Assembly: GCF_014530035.1 (NCBI RefSeq)
Contig: NZ_JACVMX010000006.1
Location: forward strand, 1 to 64,000
Direction: 5' to 3'
Length of the DNA: 64,000 nt
DNA from: Leucobacter sp. cx-328
GTDB taxonomy: Bacteria; Actinomycetota; Actinomycetes; Actinomycetales; Microbacteriaceae
Each line of letters opens with the position of its first letter. The stretch's first letter is position 1. The position numbers and the translations under genes are program-made. The notes beneath the pieces are model-generated. The model saw only the letters and a program-made list of their open reading frames with translations, ran no database searches and was not told the DNA's origin. Positions 25,865 through 35,205 of this stretch are shown one piece after another.

Positions 25865-27068
25865 CCTGCTGGACATCGATTCCGAACAGAGTCGCGAGGG
25901 CCTGCGCCGCATCGTCGCCGCGGCCCTCGCGGCCGAGTGTGCGGATCCGCGTCATCGGCTCATGGAGCAGCTTCCCGGTGAAGCGCCGGAGCGCGGTGGC
26001 GACTTGATCTGATTCGCACAGCTCCTCTTCGAGAATCGCCGCGACGTGAGTGCGCAACGCTCGCAGGCTCGGGACGGCGTCTCGCTCGGCTTCAAGCGCG
26101 TGAAACTCTGCAGCTGCGGCGCGCACGATTTCGTGGGCCTCGGCCTCAGCGCTCAGTTCGGCGACGGGCGCGTGCTTCGCGATGGTTTCGAGGTCGAGGA
26201 GCGACACTCCAGGCACCTCGGCAACGGTTGGATCGATGTTGCGCGGGAGACCCAAATCAATCAGGAGGAGCCCTTGCTCGCTGACCTGGCTGAGAAGGTC
26301 GGGGGTGAGTAGAGGCTCCTCTGCGCGTGTGCAGGCAATGACGAGGTCTGCTGTCGCGAGTGCCTCGCCGAGCTGGTCACCAGCAACCGGCATGAGGTTG
26401 TGCTGAGCCGCGTAGTCGGCGGCTCGGCCGGACGGTGAGAAGACCTGAATGCTGGTGGCGCCGCGCGCTCTGAGTGCGGCGACTGACGCACCGGCATAGG
26501 CGCCGGTGCCGATGAGGAGCACCCTGGCCGAGGACCAGTCGGGGATGCGAGCTTCTGCGATCCGCAGCCCAAGTCGAACGAGGGATTTGCCACTTGACCT
26601 GATGTTGGTGCGGTGCCCAACCTCGCGGGAGGTGCGGGTTGCCGTTCGAAATAGGTGCTCCAGTTGATGTGTCAATGTGCCCTGTTCGCGGGCGGCATCG
26701 TGTGCTCTGCGAACCTGTCCGGCGATTTCTGTTTCGCCGATGACAGCGGAGCGGAGGCCGGAGGTGACTTCGCACAGGTGTACGACCGCCGCGTGCCCGG
26801 TCGCGGTGGTGGCGACAGTGTCGAGTTCGGTCTCGGGGAGGTTGGCCGCCATTGCGATGTTCGTGAGGAGTGACCCCGGTACCCAATCGTCTGGCTCTGC
26901 GTCGAAATCGGCGTACACCTCAAAGCGGTTGCACGTCGCAAGCACGACTGAGCCGCGGGTGAGTGGGGTTCTGGTGAGCGCCGTGGCAATCGCCTCTTGG
27001 TGGAGCGAAAGCCGCTCGAGCAGCCCAAACGGGGCGCGGTCGAGGGGGAATGACAAAGAAATAAGCAT
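25803..27068 (-). CDS. hemA: glutamyl-tRNA reductase
   Basis: This enzyme makes glutamate-1-semialdehyde from glutamyl-tRNA(Glu) with NADPH, the first step of the C5 heme route. The protein has 421 residues. The catalytic cysteine is C46 in ATCNRFEVY. Other family blocks are SGLRSAVIGETEIAGQVRRAHDAA, the NADPH site GTGAYAGASVAAL and the C-terminal dimerisation domain FTGKLLHEPMTRI. I start at the ATG ending at 27068 (MLISLSF), the family N-terminus. It is divergent from hemE, with a tandem palindrome between them, and its 3' end overlaps phnE on the other strand. Confidence 0.95.
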   Translation of the reverse strand: MLISLSFPLDRAPFGLLERLSLHQEAIATALTRTPLTRGSVVLATCNRFEVYADFDAEPDDWVPGSLLTNIAMAANLPETELDTVATTATGHAAVVHLCEVTSGLRSAVIGETEIAGQVRRAHDAAREQGTLTHQLEHLFRTATRTSREVGHRTNIRSSGKSLVRLGLRIAEARIPDWSSARVLLIGTGAYAGASVAALRARGATSIQVFSPSGRAADYAAQHNLMPVAGDQLGEALATADLVIACTRAEEPLLTPDLLSQVSEQGLLLIDLGLPRNIDPTVAEVPGVSLLDLETIAKHAPVAELSAEAEAHEIVRAAAAEFHALEAERDAVPSLRALRTHVAAILEEELCESDQVATALRRFTGKLLHEPMTRIRTLGREGRGDDAAQALATLFGIDVQQATAGDAFGSTPRASQPPQSQ

Positions 27069-27130
27069 GTAAAGCAGGTTTTCAGGCTCGTGGTCAAGGA
27101 TCAGAGATAAGCAAATCATCCATTTCTGAG

Positions 27131-27157
27131 TACATCAGATGTGATACATCAGATGTG
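27131..27157. promoter_or_regulatory. tandem palindromic operator between hemA and hemE
   Basis: TACATCAGATGTG occurs twice in a row (27131-27143 and 27145-27157) with a 14-bp period. Each copy contains ACATC-A-GATGT, a perfect 5-bp inverted repeat. The second copy ends 19 bases before the hemE ATG and the first begins 62 bases before the hemA start, so one regulator could control both arms. Confidence 0.65.
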
Positions 27158-27176
27158 GGTATTAGTATCTGGTGCG

Positions 27177-28256
27177 ATGAATGCTTTACCTGCAACCCAC
27201 CCGCTCATTTCGGGGCGCACGAGCGGTTCGCCGTTGATCCGCGCGCTCCGCGGCGATCGTCCTGACCGTGTCCCCGTATGGTTCATGCGACAGGCTGGCC
27301 GTTCCCTCCCGGAGTACCGTGCGCTGCGTGCTGAACACCGCATGCTCGATGCCTGCCTTGATCCGCAGCTTGCCTCAGAGATCACCCTGCAGCCTGTGCG
27401 CAGGCACGGCGTTGACGCCGCGGTGTTCTTCAGTGACATCGTGGTCCCGCTGCTACTTGCCGGAGTCGACGTCGATCTTGTCGCCGGGACCGGGCCGGTT
27501 TTTGCGCAGCCCGTGCGCACTGCTGCTGATGTGGCGCGCTGTCGTGCCGAGCATTCGCCTGAACGTCTCCGGGCCGCGCTCGACCCGATACGCGAGGCGG
27601 TCGCTTTGACAGTTGCTGAGCTCGGTGACGTGCCACTCATCGGCTTCGCCGGCGCGCCCTTCACGCTCGCCGCCTACCTCGTCGAGGGGCGGCCGTCGCG
27701 TGAACACCTCAAGGCGCGTGCACTCATGCACTCCGACCCCGGCGTGTGGGCTGCACTGCTGGACTGGGCTGCAGACCTCAGCGCGGTCTTCCTGGAAGCG
27801 CAGGTCGAAGCTGGCGCGAGTGCGGTGCAGTTGTTCGACTCATGGGCTGGCTCGCTGAGCGTCGCCGACTATCGCGCGGCCGTAGCGCCAGCGTCCCGGC
27901 GTGCACTGTCGCTTGTGCGCGAGACCGGCGTGCCGATCATTCACTTCGCGGTCGGATCGGGCCACCTGCTCGAAGCGCTTGCGGACGTGGAGCCGCACGC
28001 GCTCGGTGTGGACTGGCGGATCCCCCTTGATGAGGCGAGCGCCCGCCTCGGCGACGCGTTTCCGCTCCAGGGAAACCTCGACCCCGCGCTGCTGTTTGCG
28101 GGGCCGGTGGCACTCGAAGAACACCTCGCCGACGTGCTCACCCGCGGCGAGCGCGCCCCTGGCCACGTGCTGAACCTGGGGCACGGTGTGCCGCCTGAGA
28201 CTGACCCTGAGGTACTCACCCGGATCGTGGAGTTTGCACATGCCTGGCGTGGCTAG
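27177..28256 (+). CDS. hemE: uroporphyrinogen decarboxylase
   Basis: This enzyme decarboxylates uroporphyrinogen III to coproporphyrinogen III in the cytoplasm. The protein has 359 residues. Hallmarks are WFMRQAGRSLPEYR (35-48), IVVPLLLAGVDVDLVAGTGP, and FAGAPFTLAAYLVEG near residue 160. The ATG at 27177 gives the family length; an in-frame ATG at 27141 would start inside the operator repeat. The 3' end overlaps the next gene by 17 bases, so the heme genes are translationally coupled. Confidence 0.95.
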   Translation: MNALPATHPLISGRTSGSPLIRALRGDRPDRVPVWFMRQAGRSLPEYRALRAEHRMLDACLDPQLASEITLQPVRRHGVDAAVFFSDIVVPLLLAGVDVDLVAGTGPVFAQPVRTAADVARCRAEHSPERLRAALDPIREAVALTVAELGDVPLIGFAGAPFTLAAYLVEGRPSREHLKARALMHSDPGVWAALLDWAADLSAVFLEAQVEAGASAVQLFDSWAGSLSVADYRAAVAPASRRALSLVRETGVPIIHFAVGSGHLLEALADVEPHALGVDWRIPLDEASARLGDAFPLQGNLDPALLFAGPVALEEHLADVLTRGERAPGHVLNLGHGVPPETDPEVLTRIVEFAHAWRG

Positions 28257-29709
28257 CGCTGACTCGGCAGGGCCAGCTGGCTCTGCGGGCTCTGTTGGCT
28301 CTGCCTGCTCTGATCGCTCTGATCGTGCGACAGCCGCGGTCGTTGGCGGCGGTGTCGCGGGCATGGTGGCTGCGTGGGAGCTGGCGCGCGCTGGTGCGCA
28401 GGTGACGCTGTTCGAACGCGAGACCTCCCTCGGAGGTCGAATCGCGAGCACCATGCTTGCCGGGCATCGCGTCGACCTCGGGGCTGAGGCCTTTGCGACG
28501 CGAAACGGTGGTGTGCAGGCGTTGCTCGTCGATCTCGGGATTGCAGACGAGATCGTCTCACCTGCTGCGCTCGGTTCGTGGGTGTTTGCGGATGGTCAGG
28601 CCCTGCCGTTGCCTGCCGGTGGTGCGGTGGGGATTCCGGCGCGGCCGCTGTCACGGGCGTCGCGCAGTGTGCTCGGCTGGGGCGGGGCATTGCGTGCTTC
28701 AGCTGGTCAGGTGTGGCCGATCCGCGCCCGGGTCACGCGAGACACCTCGCTCGCCGAGCTCGTGCGCACGCGATTGGGGCAGCGGGTACTTGAGCGGCTC
28801 GTGCGACCGGTGTGCTTAGGGGTGTATTCGCGGGAGCCCGAGCTCATGTCGGTGGGTGCTATTCCTGGACTGTACGACGCCTACGTGCGAACTGGAGGGT
28901 TGGTGCGTGCGGCGCGTGAATTGCGTGCGTCTGCGCTGTCGGCTGGTGGTGCGGTGGCTGCGCTTCCCGGTGGGATGTTCCGACTCATCGACGTGCTGGA
29001 ACATGAGCTGGAACGCCTCGGCGTACAGATCCGCACCGGCGTCACGATTGTCGCGATCGGGGGCGCGGATCGCGACCGCATCATCCTCCGAAACGAAACT
29101 GGCGCGTGTGTGGCTGAGGCTGATGGTCTCGTCGTCGCCACTCAGCAGTCTGCGGCGAGCGCATTGTTCGGGTGGGGTGAGGGTTCCTTGCCTGCAACTG
29201 AGCTGAGTGACGTGGTGGAGGTGGTGGCTCTCGCGCTGACTGACGCGCGATTGGACGCCGCGCCGCGTGGCACTGGCATGCTTGTCGCGCCGGCTGGTGA
29301 GCAAACGGTGCGAGCGAAGGCACTCACGCACGTCACAGCGAAGTGGCCTGACCGTGCGGCGCAGCGCGGGCCGAGCGAGCACGTACTGCGGCTGTCGTAT
29401 GGTCGCGCGGGAACGGTACCCGAGACCGTCGGCTTGTCCGATGCTGTAGTGCGTGCACTCGCACTACAGGACGCATCGGAACTGCTGGGTGTGGAATTGG
29501 CTGACGCGTCAATCCAGGCGTGTGTGCGGCAGCAGTGGCATGCCGGCGGGCAACGCTGCGAGGTCGTGGCGACCCCGTCACGTATCGCGGTCGCTGGTGA
29601 CTGGGTGCACGGCACGGGGCTCGCTTCGGTCATCCCTGGTGCGCGCACGGCAGCCCGCGACCTCATCAGCAATCTTCGTCAAGCATCAACAGAAAGTGTC
29701 ACGTCGTGA
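28240..29709 (+). CDS. hemY: protoporphyrinogen/coproporphyrinogen oxidase (HemY type)
   Basis: This is an FAD enzyme that oxidises coproporphyrinogen III to coproporphyrin III (CgoX) in Actinobacteria and Firmicutes. The protein has 489 residues. The FAD-binding motif VVGGGVAGMVAAWELARAG comes after a ~27-residue Ser/Ala/Gly-rich N-terminal stretch that is encoded by a 9-base tandem repeat and is not part of the family. Other matches are LGGRIAST and the C-terminal VAGDWVHGTGLASVIPGARTAA. The ATG at 28240 overlaps hemE. No hemH/cpfC or hemQ is in the window, so the last steps are encoded elsewhere. Confidence 0.92.
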   Translation: MPGVASADSAGPAGSAGSVGSACSDRSDRATAAVVGGGVAGMVAAWELARAGAQVTLFERETSLGGRIASTMLAGHRVDLGAEAFATRNGGVQALLVDLGIADEIVSPAALGSWVFADGQALPLPAGGAVGIPARPLSRASRSVLGWGGALRASAGQVWPIRARVTRDTSLAELVRTRLGQRVLERLVRPVCLGVYSREPELMSVGAIPGLYDAYVRTGGLVRAARELRASALSAGGAVAALPGGMFRLIDVLEHELERLGVQIRTGVTIVAIGGADRDRIILRNETGACVAEADGLVVATQQSAASALFGWGEGSLPATELSDVVEVVALALTDARLDAAPRGTGMLVAPAGEQTVRAKALTHVTAKWPDRAAQRGPSEHVLRLSYGRAGTVPETVGLSDAVVRALALQDASELLGVELADASIQACVRQQWHAGGQRCEVVATPSRIAVAGDWVHGTGLASVIPGARTAARDLISNLRQASTESVTS

Positions 29710-30767
29710 ACTTCATTCCTGTCACCCGCGCTGACGGCCCAGTCGCCGCAGCTCCGAACCGCATCAGGATCGGCACCCGCGGCAGTGCGCTCGCCGTCAC
29801 TCAGACCACGACCGTGGCCGAGGCAATCGCGCGCGCGACCGGCTGCGAAGTGGTGCTCGTCATCATTCGTACCCACGGTGACATCTCTCGGGCACCGCTC
29901 GCGCAGCTCGGTGGCACCGGGGTGTTTGTGAGCGCCCTGCGTGATGCGCTGCTTGCGGGAGAATGTGACGTCGCGGTGCACTCGCTCAAGGACCTGCCGA
30001 CCGGACCCTGCGAGGGGATCACACTCGGGGCGGTGCCTGAGCGTGCTGATCCGCGTGATGCGCTCTGTGCGAGAGACGGGCTCACCTTCGCAACGTTGCC
30101 CACAGGTGCGCTGATCGGTACCGGTTCTCCGCGCCGCACTGCTCAGCTACTCGCGCGCCGCCCGGATCTGCGCGTCACTGATCTGCGCGGCAACGTCGAT
30201 ACTCGGCTTGCACGCATCACCGCGGATCTTGACGCCGTCATCCTCGCCTGCGCCGGGCTCGACCGCCTGGGCCGCGCCGACGCAATCTCGGAGCGGTTCC
30301 CACTGACAGTCGCCCCCGCGGCTCCCGGCCAGGGCGCACTCGCGATTGAGGTGCGCGCGAGTGATGCGTCCGAGCCAGTGTTGCTCACAGCCCTCACCGC
30401 GCTCAATGACCCGGTGACTCGGGCCGAATCGCTCGCCGAACGCGCGCTGCTCGGCACACTCGAGGCAGGGTGTGCTGCGCCCGTTGGCGCCTCCGCGCAC
30501 ATCGTGGACGGCCGCATCGAGCTGACGGCGGCGGTATATACGGAGGACGGCAGCGGCCAGGTCACGGTCACCGCGAGTGATGAGTGGCAGGGATGGGGCG
30601 CGGATCGATCCGCCGCCTACCACCGCAGCCTGACTGATGCGGTGCCCGCAGAGCTCGGTGCCCGAGTCGCGCGGGAACTCATTGCGCGCGGTGCGCTCGA
30701 CGTTGCACCCGCAGGGACGCTCGGGGTGACCGGACCGTATGACCCTGCGCTGCAGGTGGTCGCGTGA
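29706..30767 (+). CDS. hemC: hydroxymethylbilane synthase
   Basis: This enzyme joins four porphobilinogen units into hydroxymethylbilane. The protein has 353 residues; family members are usually 300-330, and the excess is a ~20-residue N-terminal lead and a C-terminal tail. Motifs are IRIGTRGSALAVTQT, VHSLKDLPT, GTGSPRRTAQL, the RGNVDTRL block and the dipyrromethane-binding cysteine in LEAGCAAPVGA. The GTG start overlaps the hemY stop by 4 bases and the stop overlaps hemD by 4. Confidence 0.95.
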   Translation: MNFIPVTRADGPVAAAPNRIRIGTRGSALAVTQTTTVAEAIARATGCEVVLVIIRTHGDISRAPLAQLGGTGVFVSALRDALLAGECDVAVHSLKDLPTGPCEGITLGAVPERADPRDALCARDGLTFATLPTGALIGTGSPRRTAQLLARRPDLRVTDLRGNVDTRLARITADLDAVILACAGLDRLGRADAISERFPLTVAPAAPGQGALAIEVRASDASEPVLLTALTALNDPVTRAESLAERALLGTLEAGCAAPVGASAHIVDGRIELTAAVYTEDGSGQVTVTASDEWQGWGADRSAAYHRSLTDAVPAELGARVARELIARGALDVAPAGTLGVTGPYDPALQVVA

Positions 30768-31594
30768 GTGAGCCGGTGCTGCCCGGGGCAGGGCCAGGAG
30801 CCGGGGCCCGGCCGCTCACTGGGATTCGCGTGCTCGTGCCGCGCGGACCAGAGGATGGCGCAACGATCGCGGCACACGTGCGGTCACTCGGTGGTGATCC
30901 CGTGCTTGTACCGTTGCTCACAACCGAGCCACTAGAAAAGGATCTGGCCGCTTCCTTCACTGCCGCGGTCGCGCGGTGGAATGCCGGCGCCTACGACTGG
31001 TGTGCTGTCACGAGCGCGCGGGGAGCCGAGGCGTTTGTTGCCGCCGGGGCGATGCCTGAGCGCGGTGGGCGGATCGCGGCCGTCGGCCCAGCCACCGCCG
31101 AGGTGTTGACTGCCGCGGGGTTCACGGTGGCGGTCATGCCCACCGAATACACGGGGGAGGCGCTCGGTGAAGCGCTCGTGCGTGCGCTTGATCGTCAGAT
31201 TGGCGCCCGCGTGCTGCTGCCGCTTTCACACATCGCGGCACCCACGCTCGAGCAAGCGCTGCTCACAGCCGGTCACCTGCCAGACCGCGTGACCGCCTAT
31301 GTGACGGTGGTTGTCCCCGCAGACCCAGCGCGAGATGCAGAGATCGCCACCGCGGTTGACGCTGCGCTGGTGCTCAGTGGATCCTGCGCGCGCGCACTCC
31401 ACTCCCGATTCCCTGAACTCTTCGCGCACGTGCCCCTCGCAGCCATCGGCTCGCCGACCGCGGCTGAGATCTCGCGGCTGGGACGATCCGCGCCCATCAT
31501 CGCCACTATCCACAGCGCGCGAGGCGCCGTTGACGCGCTCGCTGCCACCTACTTGACTCACTCTTCACACCCATCGCAAGGAGCACCCGAATGA
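30764..31594 (+). CDS. hemD: uroporphyrinogen-III synthase
   Basis: HemD cyclises hydroxymethylbilane to uroporphyrinogen III. Sequence conservation in this family is weak, so the call rests on the 276-residue length, the two-lobed alpha/beta pattern ([10 protein letters not shown] at the start, [45 protein letters not shown]) and position between hemC and hemB with 4-base overlaps at both ends. The N-terminus carries a Gly/Pro-rich lead of about 20 residues. Confidence 0.9.
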   Translation: MSEPVLPGAGPGAGARPLTGIRVLVPRGPEDGATIAAHVRSLGGDPVLVPLLTTEPLEKDLAASFTAAVARWNAGAYDWCAVTSARGAEAFVAAGAMPERGGRIAAVGPATAEVLTAAGFTVAVMPTEYTGEALGEALVRALDRQIGARVLLPLSHIAAPTLEQALLTAGHLPDRVTAYVTVVVPADPARDAEIATAVDAALVLSGSCARALHSRFPELFAHVPLAAIGSPTAAEISRLGRSAPIIATIHSARGAVDALAATYLTHSSHPSQGAPE

Positions 31595-32577
31595 CACACT
31601 TCACCGTCCCCACTCAGCGCCCACAGCGCCTGCGGGCGAACCCTGCCATGCGGCAGCTTGCTGCTGAGACGCGGGTGGATCCGCGTGACCTGGTGCTGCC
31701 GGTCTTCGTGCGCGAGGGGATTACCGAGCCGCGACCGATCTCGTCGATGCCCGGGGTCGTGCAACACACGATGGACTCACTGCGTGCAGCCGTCTCAGAA
31801 GCCGCCGCTGCCGGTGTCGGGGGAGTGATGCTCTTCGGCATCCCCGAGCATCGCGATGCCATCGGAAGCGCTGCGACCGATCCTGCCGGTGTGCTCAACG
31901 AGGCGACCAGGGCGGTCGCTGCCGAGGTGGGTGATGCGCTCGTAGTGCAGACCGACCTCTGCCTCGACGAGTTCACCGACCACGGGCACTGCGGAGTACT
32001 TTCCCCAGGGGGTCAGAACGTCGACAACGATGCGACGCTTGCGCGGTATTGCGACATGGCACTTCGGCAAGCTGAAGCTGGATCACAGCTGCTTGGCCTC
32101 TCCGGCATGATGGACGGCCAGGTTGCCGCGGTGCGAGTGGAACTCGATCGTGAGGGGTTCATTAACACTGCGATCCTGGCCTACTCGGCGAAGTACGCAT
32201 CTGCGTTCTACGGTCCGTTCCGTGAGGCCGTTGATTCGCAGCTGACCGGTGACCGTCGTACCTACCAGATGGATCCCGCGAACCGGCGTGAAGGGCTACG
32301 CGAAGCTACCCTTGACGCGGCAGAGGGCGCTGACATCGTGATGGTGAAGCCGGCGATGAGCTACCTCGACGTGCTCGCCGACGTTTCTGCCGTGAGCCAG
32401 GTGCCCGTGTGGGCGTACCAGGTGTCAGGCGAAGCCGCGATGATCGAGGCTGCTGCAGCCAACGGCTGGATCGACCGCCGAGCCGCGATCACCGAGTCTC
32501 TGGTTGGCATCCGTCGTGCCGGAGCTGATGCCATCCTCACCTACTTCGCTACCGAGGCTGCGGGGTGGCTGCGATGA
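31591..32577 (+). CDS. hemB: delta-aminolevulinic acid dehydratase (porphobilinogen synthase)
   Basis: HemB condenses two 5-aminolevulinate molecules into porphobilinogen. The protein has 328 residues. The metal-site segment reads [14 protein letters not shown]: it keeps two of the three cysteines of zinc-type enzymes and has Asp at the middle one, a form I recall as common in Actinobacteria. The Schiff-base lysines lie in [14 protein letters not shown] and [10 protein letters not shown]. It overlaps hemD by 4 bases and hemL by 4 bases. Confidence 0.96.
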   Translation: MTHFTVPTQRPQRLRANPAMRQLAAETRVDPRDLVLPVFVREGITEPRPISSMPGVVQHTMDSLRAAVSEAAAAGVGGVMLFGIPEHRDAIGSAATDPAGVLNEATRAVAAEVGDALVVQTDLCLDEFTDHGHCGVLSPGGQNVDNDATLARYCDMALRQAEAGSQLLGLSGMMDGQVAAVRVELDREGFINTAILAYSAKYASAFYGPFREAVDSQLTGDRRTYQMDPANRREGLREATLDAAEGADIVMVKPAMSYLDVLADVSAVSQVPVWAYQVSGEAAMIEAAAANGWIDRRAAITESLVGIRRAGADAILTYFATEAAGWLR

Positions 32578-33920
32578 ACGGCGCGGATCAGACCCACCAC
32601 GAGAGCAACGCTGTGAGCAACGCTGACCTCGCCGCGCGCGCTGCTCGCGCGATTCCAGGTGGGGTGAACTCGCCCGTACGCGGCTTCGGCTCCGTCGGTG
32701 GCACCCCACGATTCATGGTGAGCGGCCAAGGCTGGCGAGTTACTGACGCGGAGGGGACGGAATACGTCGACCTCATCGGTGCGTGGGGTCCCGCGCTGCT
32801 CGGCCACGCACTCCCTGAGGTCGTTGAAGCGGTACAGCGAACTGCAGCCCACGGTCTTGGCTTCGGTACGTCCGTTCCTGCCGAGGCAGACCTCGCCGAA
32901 GAGATCATGCGGCGCATGCCCGACGTCGAGCGCGTGCGTCTTGTCTCCACCGGCACCGAGGCGACGATGACGGCCATCCGCATTGCACGCGCGGCGACCA
33001 ACCGACCGCTCATCATCAAGTTCGCTGGCCACTATCACGGTCACTCCGACGGGCTCCTCGCCGCGGCAGGCTCGGGCCTCGCCACCTTCGGGCTGCCAGG
33101 CTCAGCGGGCGTGACCGCTGAGAACGCAGCCCAGACGTTGGTGTTGCCGTACAACGATCTCACCGCACTCGAGACCGCGTTCGCTGCGCATCCCGGTGAG
33201 ATCGCTGCGATCATCACCGAATCGGCCGCAGCCAACATGGGCATCGTGCCACCAGCGCCCGGGTTTACCGCCGGTCTCTTGCGCATCGCCCACGCGAACG
33301 GTGCGCTCGTCATCACCGATGAGGTACTCACCGGGTTCCGTGCGAGCGCATCGGGCTACTGGGGCATTGAGCGGCCAGACATTGTGCCAGGGCAGCGCCC
33401 AGACCTCTTCACCTTCGGCAAAGTCATCGGCGGTGGCCTCCCGCTCGCCGCACTCGGCGGTCGTGCCGAACTCATGGACCTCCTCGCGCCTCTCGGTCCC
33501 GTCTACCAGGGTGGCACCCTGTCAGGAAACCCGGTCGCCGTAGCTGCGGGCCTCGCCACGATGCGTGCAGCAGACTCGAGCGCGTACTCCCAGATCGAGT
33601 GGTTCGCAGACGCCCTCGCAGACGAAACCTCGACCGCGCTCGCCGCAGCTGGAGTTTCGCATCGCGTGCAGCGAGCCGGCACGCTGCTGAGCGTGCTGTT
33701 TGGTGATTTCCCCGCGGCACCGCACACCTACGACGAGGTGTTGCAGCAAGATACCGCTCAGTACCGCGCCTTCTTCCACGCGATGCTCGATGGCGGTGTG
33801 CACCTGCCGCCGAGTCCGTTCGAAACCTGGTTCGTCAGTGCCGCTCATGACGCCGTCGCGCTCGAACGAATTGCCGCTGTGCTGCCTGCAGCGGCACGTG
33901 CCGCTGCAGCCGCAGCGTAA
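32574..33920 (+). CDS. hemL: glutamate-1-semialdehyde 2,1-aminomutase
   Basis: This PLP enzyme converts glutamate-1-semialdehyde to 5-aminolevulinate, the step after HemA. The protein has 448 residues. Motifs are [17 protein letters not shown] at the N-terminus, [30 protein letters not shown], and the PLP lysine K283 in [11 protein letters not shown]. The start ATGA overlaps the hemB stop. It is the last gene of the heme operon; a 90-base gap separates it from the next gene and no strong hairpin is seen in that gap. Confidence 0.96.
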   Translation: MNGADQTHHESNAVSNADLAARAARAIPGGVNSPVRGFGSVGGTPRFMVSGQGWRVTDAEGTEYVDLIGAWGPALLGHALPEVVEAVQRTAAHGLGFGTSVPAEADLAEEIMRRMPDVERVRLVSTGTEATMTAIRIARAATNRPLIIKFAGHYHGHSDGLLAAAGSGLATFGLPGSAGVTAENAAQTLVLPYNDLTALETAFAAHPGEIAAIITESAAANMGIVPPAPGFTAGLLRIAHANGALVITDEVLTGFRASASGYWGIERPDIVPGQRPDLFTFGKVIGGGLPLAALGGRAELMDLLAPLGPVYQGGTLSGNPVAVAAGLATMRAADSSAYSQIEWFADALADETSTALAAAGVSHRVQRAGTLLSVLFGDFPAAPHTYDEVLQQDTAQYRAFFHAMLDGGVHLPPSPFETWFVSAAHDAVALERIAAVLPAAARAAAAAA

Positions 33921-34010
33921 TTTCTTGAATCTCTGCGACGGTCTAAGCCCAGCCAATGAGAATCCCGCTACGATGCAGTTAACAGCCAGGAGAAAGGCAC
34001 CACAAAGCTA

Positions 34011-35087
34011 ATGTGCACACGAGTAGTTTGGCCCGACGCGAACGGCGCAGTTGTAGTCGGCCGAAACATGGATTTCAACATTGATCTCCTGACGAACCTG
34101 TGGAAGCTCCCTCGGGGCATCGAGCGCAACGACGGCGTGAACGGCAAGATTACGTGGACCGCCAAGTACGGCAGCATCATCGCCACCGCGTTCGACATGG
34201 TCGCGTGCGACGGCATGAACGAAGAAGGTCTCGCGGGCCACATCCTGTGGCTTGCAGAGTCGGACTACGGCACCCCTGCTGAGGGCGACCTGCAGCTCAG
34301 CCAGGCAGTGTGGCTGCAGTACTACCTCGACAATTTCAAGACCGTGGCTGAAGCAGTCGCGTGGACCGAAGAGTCGCAGGTACAGATCGCTGAGCTCATG
34401 GACCCGGTACGCCGTACTCCGCCGAGCCTGCACCTCGCGCTCAACGACGCAACCGGTGACTCGGCAATCATTGAGTACACCGATGGCAAGCCCAAGGTGT
34501 ACCACAGCCGCGAGTACAAGGTCATGACGAACTCGCCGACCTACGATCAGCAGCTCGAGCTTGTGAAGCAGTACGAGGGTCTCGGCGGTGACAAGCCAAT
34601 CGGCGGCACCACGCTTGCAACCGACCGTTTCGCACGTGCGTCGTACTACGTCGAACGTCAGAAGCAGCCGAAGACCCAGCTGGAGTCGATGGCAGCAATG
34701 TTCAGCATTATGCGTAACGTTGCGCAGCCCTTCCGCATCCCGGATCCCGGCAAGCCCGACGCGTCGCAGACCATCTGGCAGACTGTGCTCGACCTGACGA
34801 ACAAGCGTTACTCGTTCGAATCGACTACCCGTCCGAACATTGTTTGGGTCGACTTCAAGTCGCTCGACTTCTCGGAGGGGCTCCCCGAAATGAAGCTCGA
34901 CCTCGTCGGCAAGATGGCGCTCGAGGGTGGCATCGCCGGCGATGTGAGCGGTCTCTTCAAAGAGGTCAGCCCGCTGACTGACAAGGGGCTCAAGCTGGGT
35001 CTGCGCTTCCTCCAGGTCGCATCGCAGAAGCAGGACGAGTTCGCTGCAGTTATCAAGGAGCTTCAGGGGCTCATGAAGGCCTCCTAA
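34011..35087 (+). CDS. linear amide C-N hydrolase (choloylglycine hydrolase family)
   Basis: This is an Ntn-hydrolase of 358 residues in the family of penicillin V acylases and bile-salt hydrolases. Cys2 follows the initiator Met (MCTRVVW) and would be the N-terminal nucleophile. The conserved GRNMDF segment follows at about 22-27, with an Asn/Asp-containing pocket further on (LALNDATGDSAIIEY). AGGAGAAAGG lies upstream of the ATG, though at a longer than usual distance. It has no signal peptide, so it is likely cytoplasmic. The substrate (bile-acid conjugate, acyl-homoserine lactone, beta-lactam side chain or other amide) cannot be decided. Confidence 0.88.
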   Translation: MCTRVVWPDANGAVVVGRNMDFNIDLLTNLWKLPRGIERNDGVNGKITWTAKYGSIIATAFDMVACDGMNEEGLAGHILWLAESDYGTPAEGDLQLSQAVWLQYYLDNFKTVAEAVAWTEESQVQIAELMDPVRRTPPSLHLALNDATGDSAIIEYTDGKPKVYHSREYKVMTNSPTYDQQLELVKQYEGLGGDKPIGGTTLATDRFARASYYVERQKQPKTQLESMAAMFSIMRNVAQPFRIPDPGKPDASQTIWQTVLDLTNKRYSFESTTRPNIVWVDFKSLDFSEGLPEMKLDLVGKMALEGGIAGDVSGLFKEVSPLTDKGLKLGLRFLQVASQKQDEFAAVIKELQGLMKAS

Positions 35088-35095
35088 GGACGAGC

Positions 35096-35135
35096 GAGCT
35101 GATCCGCCCCTGCACACTCAGGCGCAGATCAGCTC
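35096..35135 (+). terminator. hairpin after the amide hydrolase gene
   Basis: GAGCTGATC (35096-35104) pairs perfectly with GATCAGCTC (35127-35135). It lies just after the stop codon and is followed by a second, stronger hairpin. Confidence 0.55.
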
Positions 35136-35149
35136 GGCCTTCCAGACAG

Positions 35150-35195
35150 CGCAAAAGCGCCAGTACTCATCATTGTGAATACTGGCGCTTTTGCG
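35150..35195. terminator. bidirectional terminator, 16-bp perfect stem
   Basis: CGCAAAAGCGCCAGTA (35150-35165) and TACTGGCGCTTTTGCG (35180-35195) are exact complements around a 14-base loop. The CTTTT sequence in each arm gives a U-rich end in both directions. It lies between the convergent amide hydrolase and marR genes. Confidence 0.85.
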
Positions 35196-35205
35196 TGGTG
35201 CGGAG

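Noticed and set aside
27121-27180. Tandem repeat upstream of hemE as a CRISPR-like or IS remnant
   Set aside because: Only two 13-base copies with a 1-base spacer, each palindromic and promoter-proximal; this fits an operator, not an array or transposon end.
34008-35117. 369-residue frame antisense to the choloylglycine hydrolase-family gene
   Set aside because: Mirror of a gene with a clear Cys2 nucleophile and ribosome-binding site; no protein-like motifs in the antisense reading.
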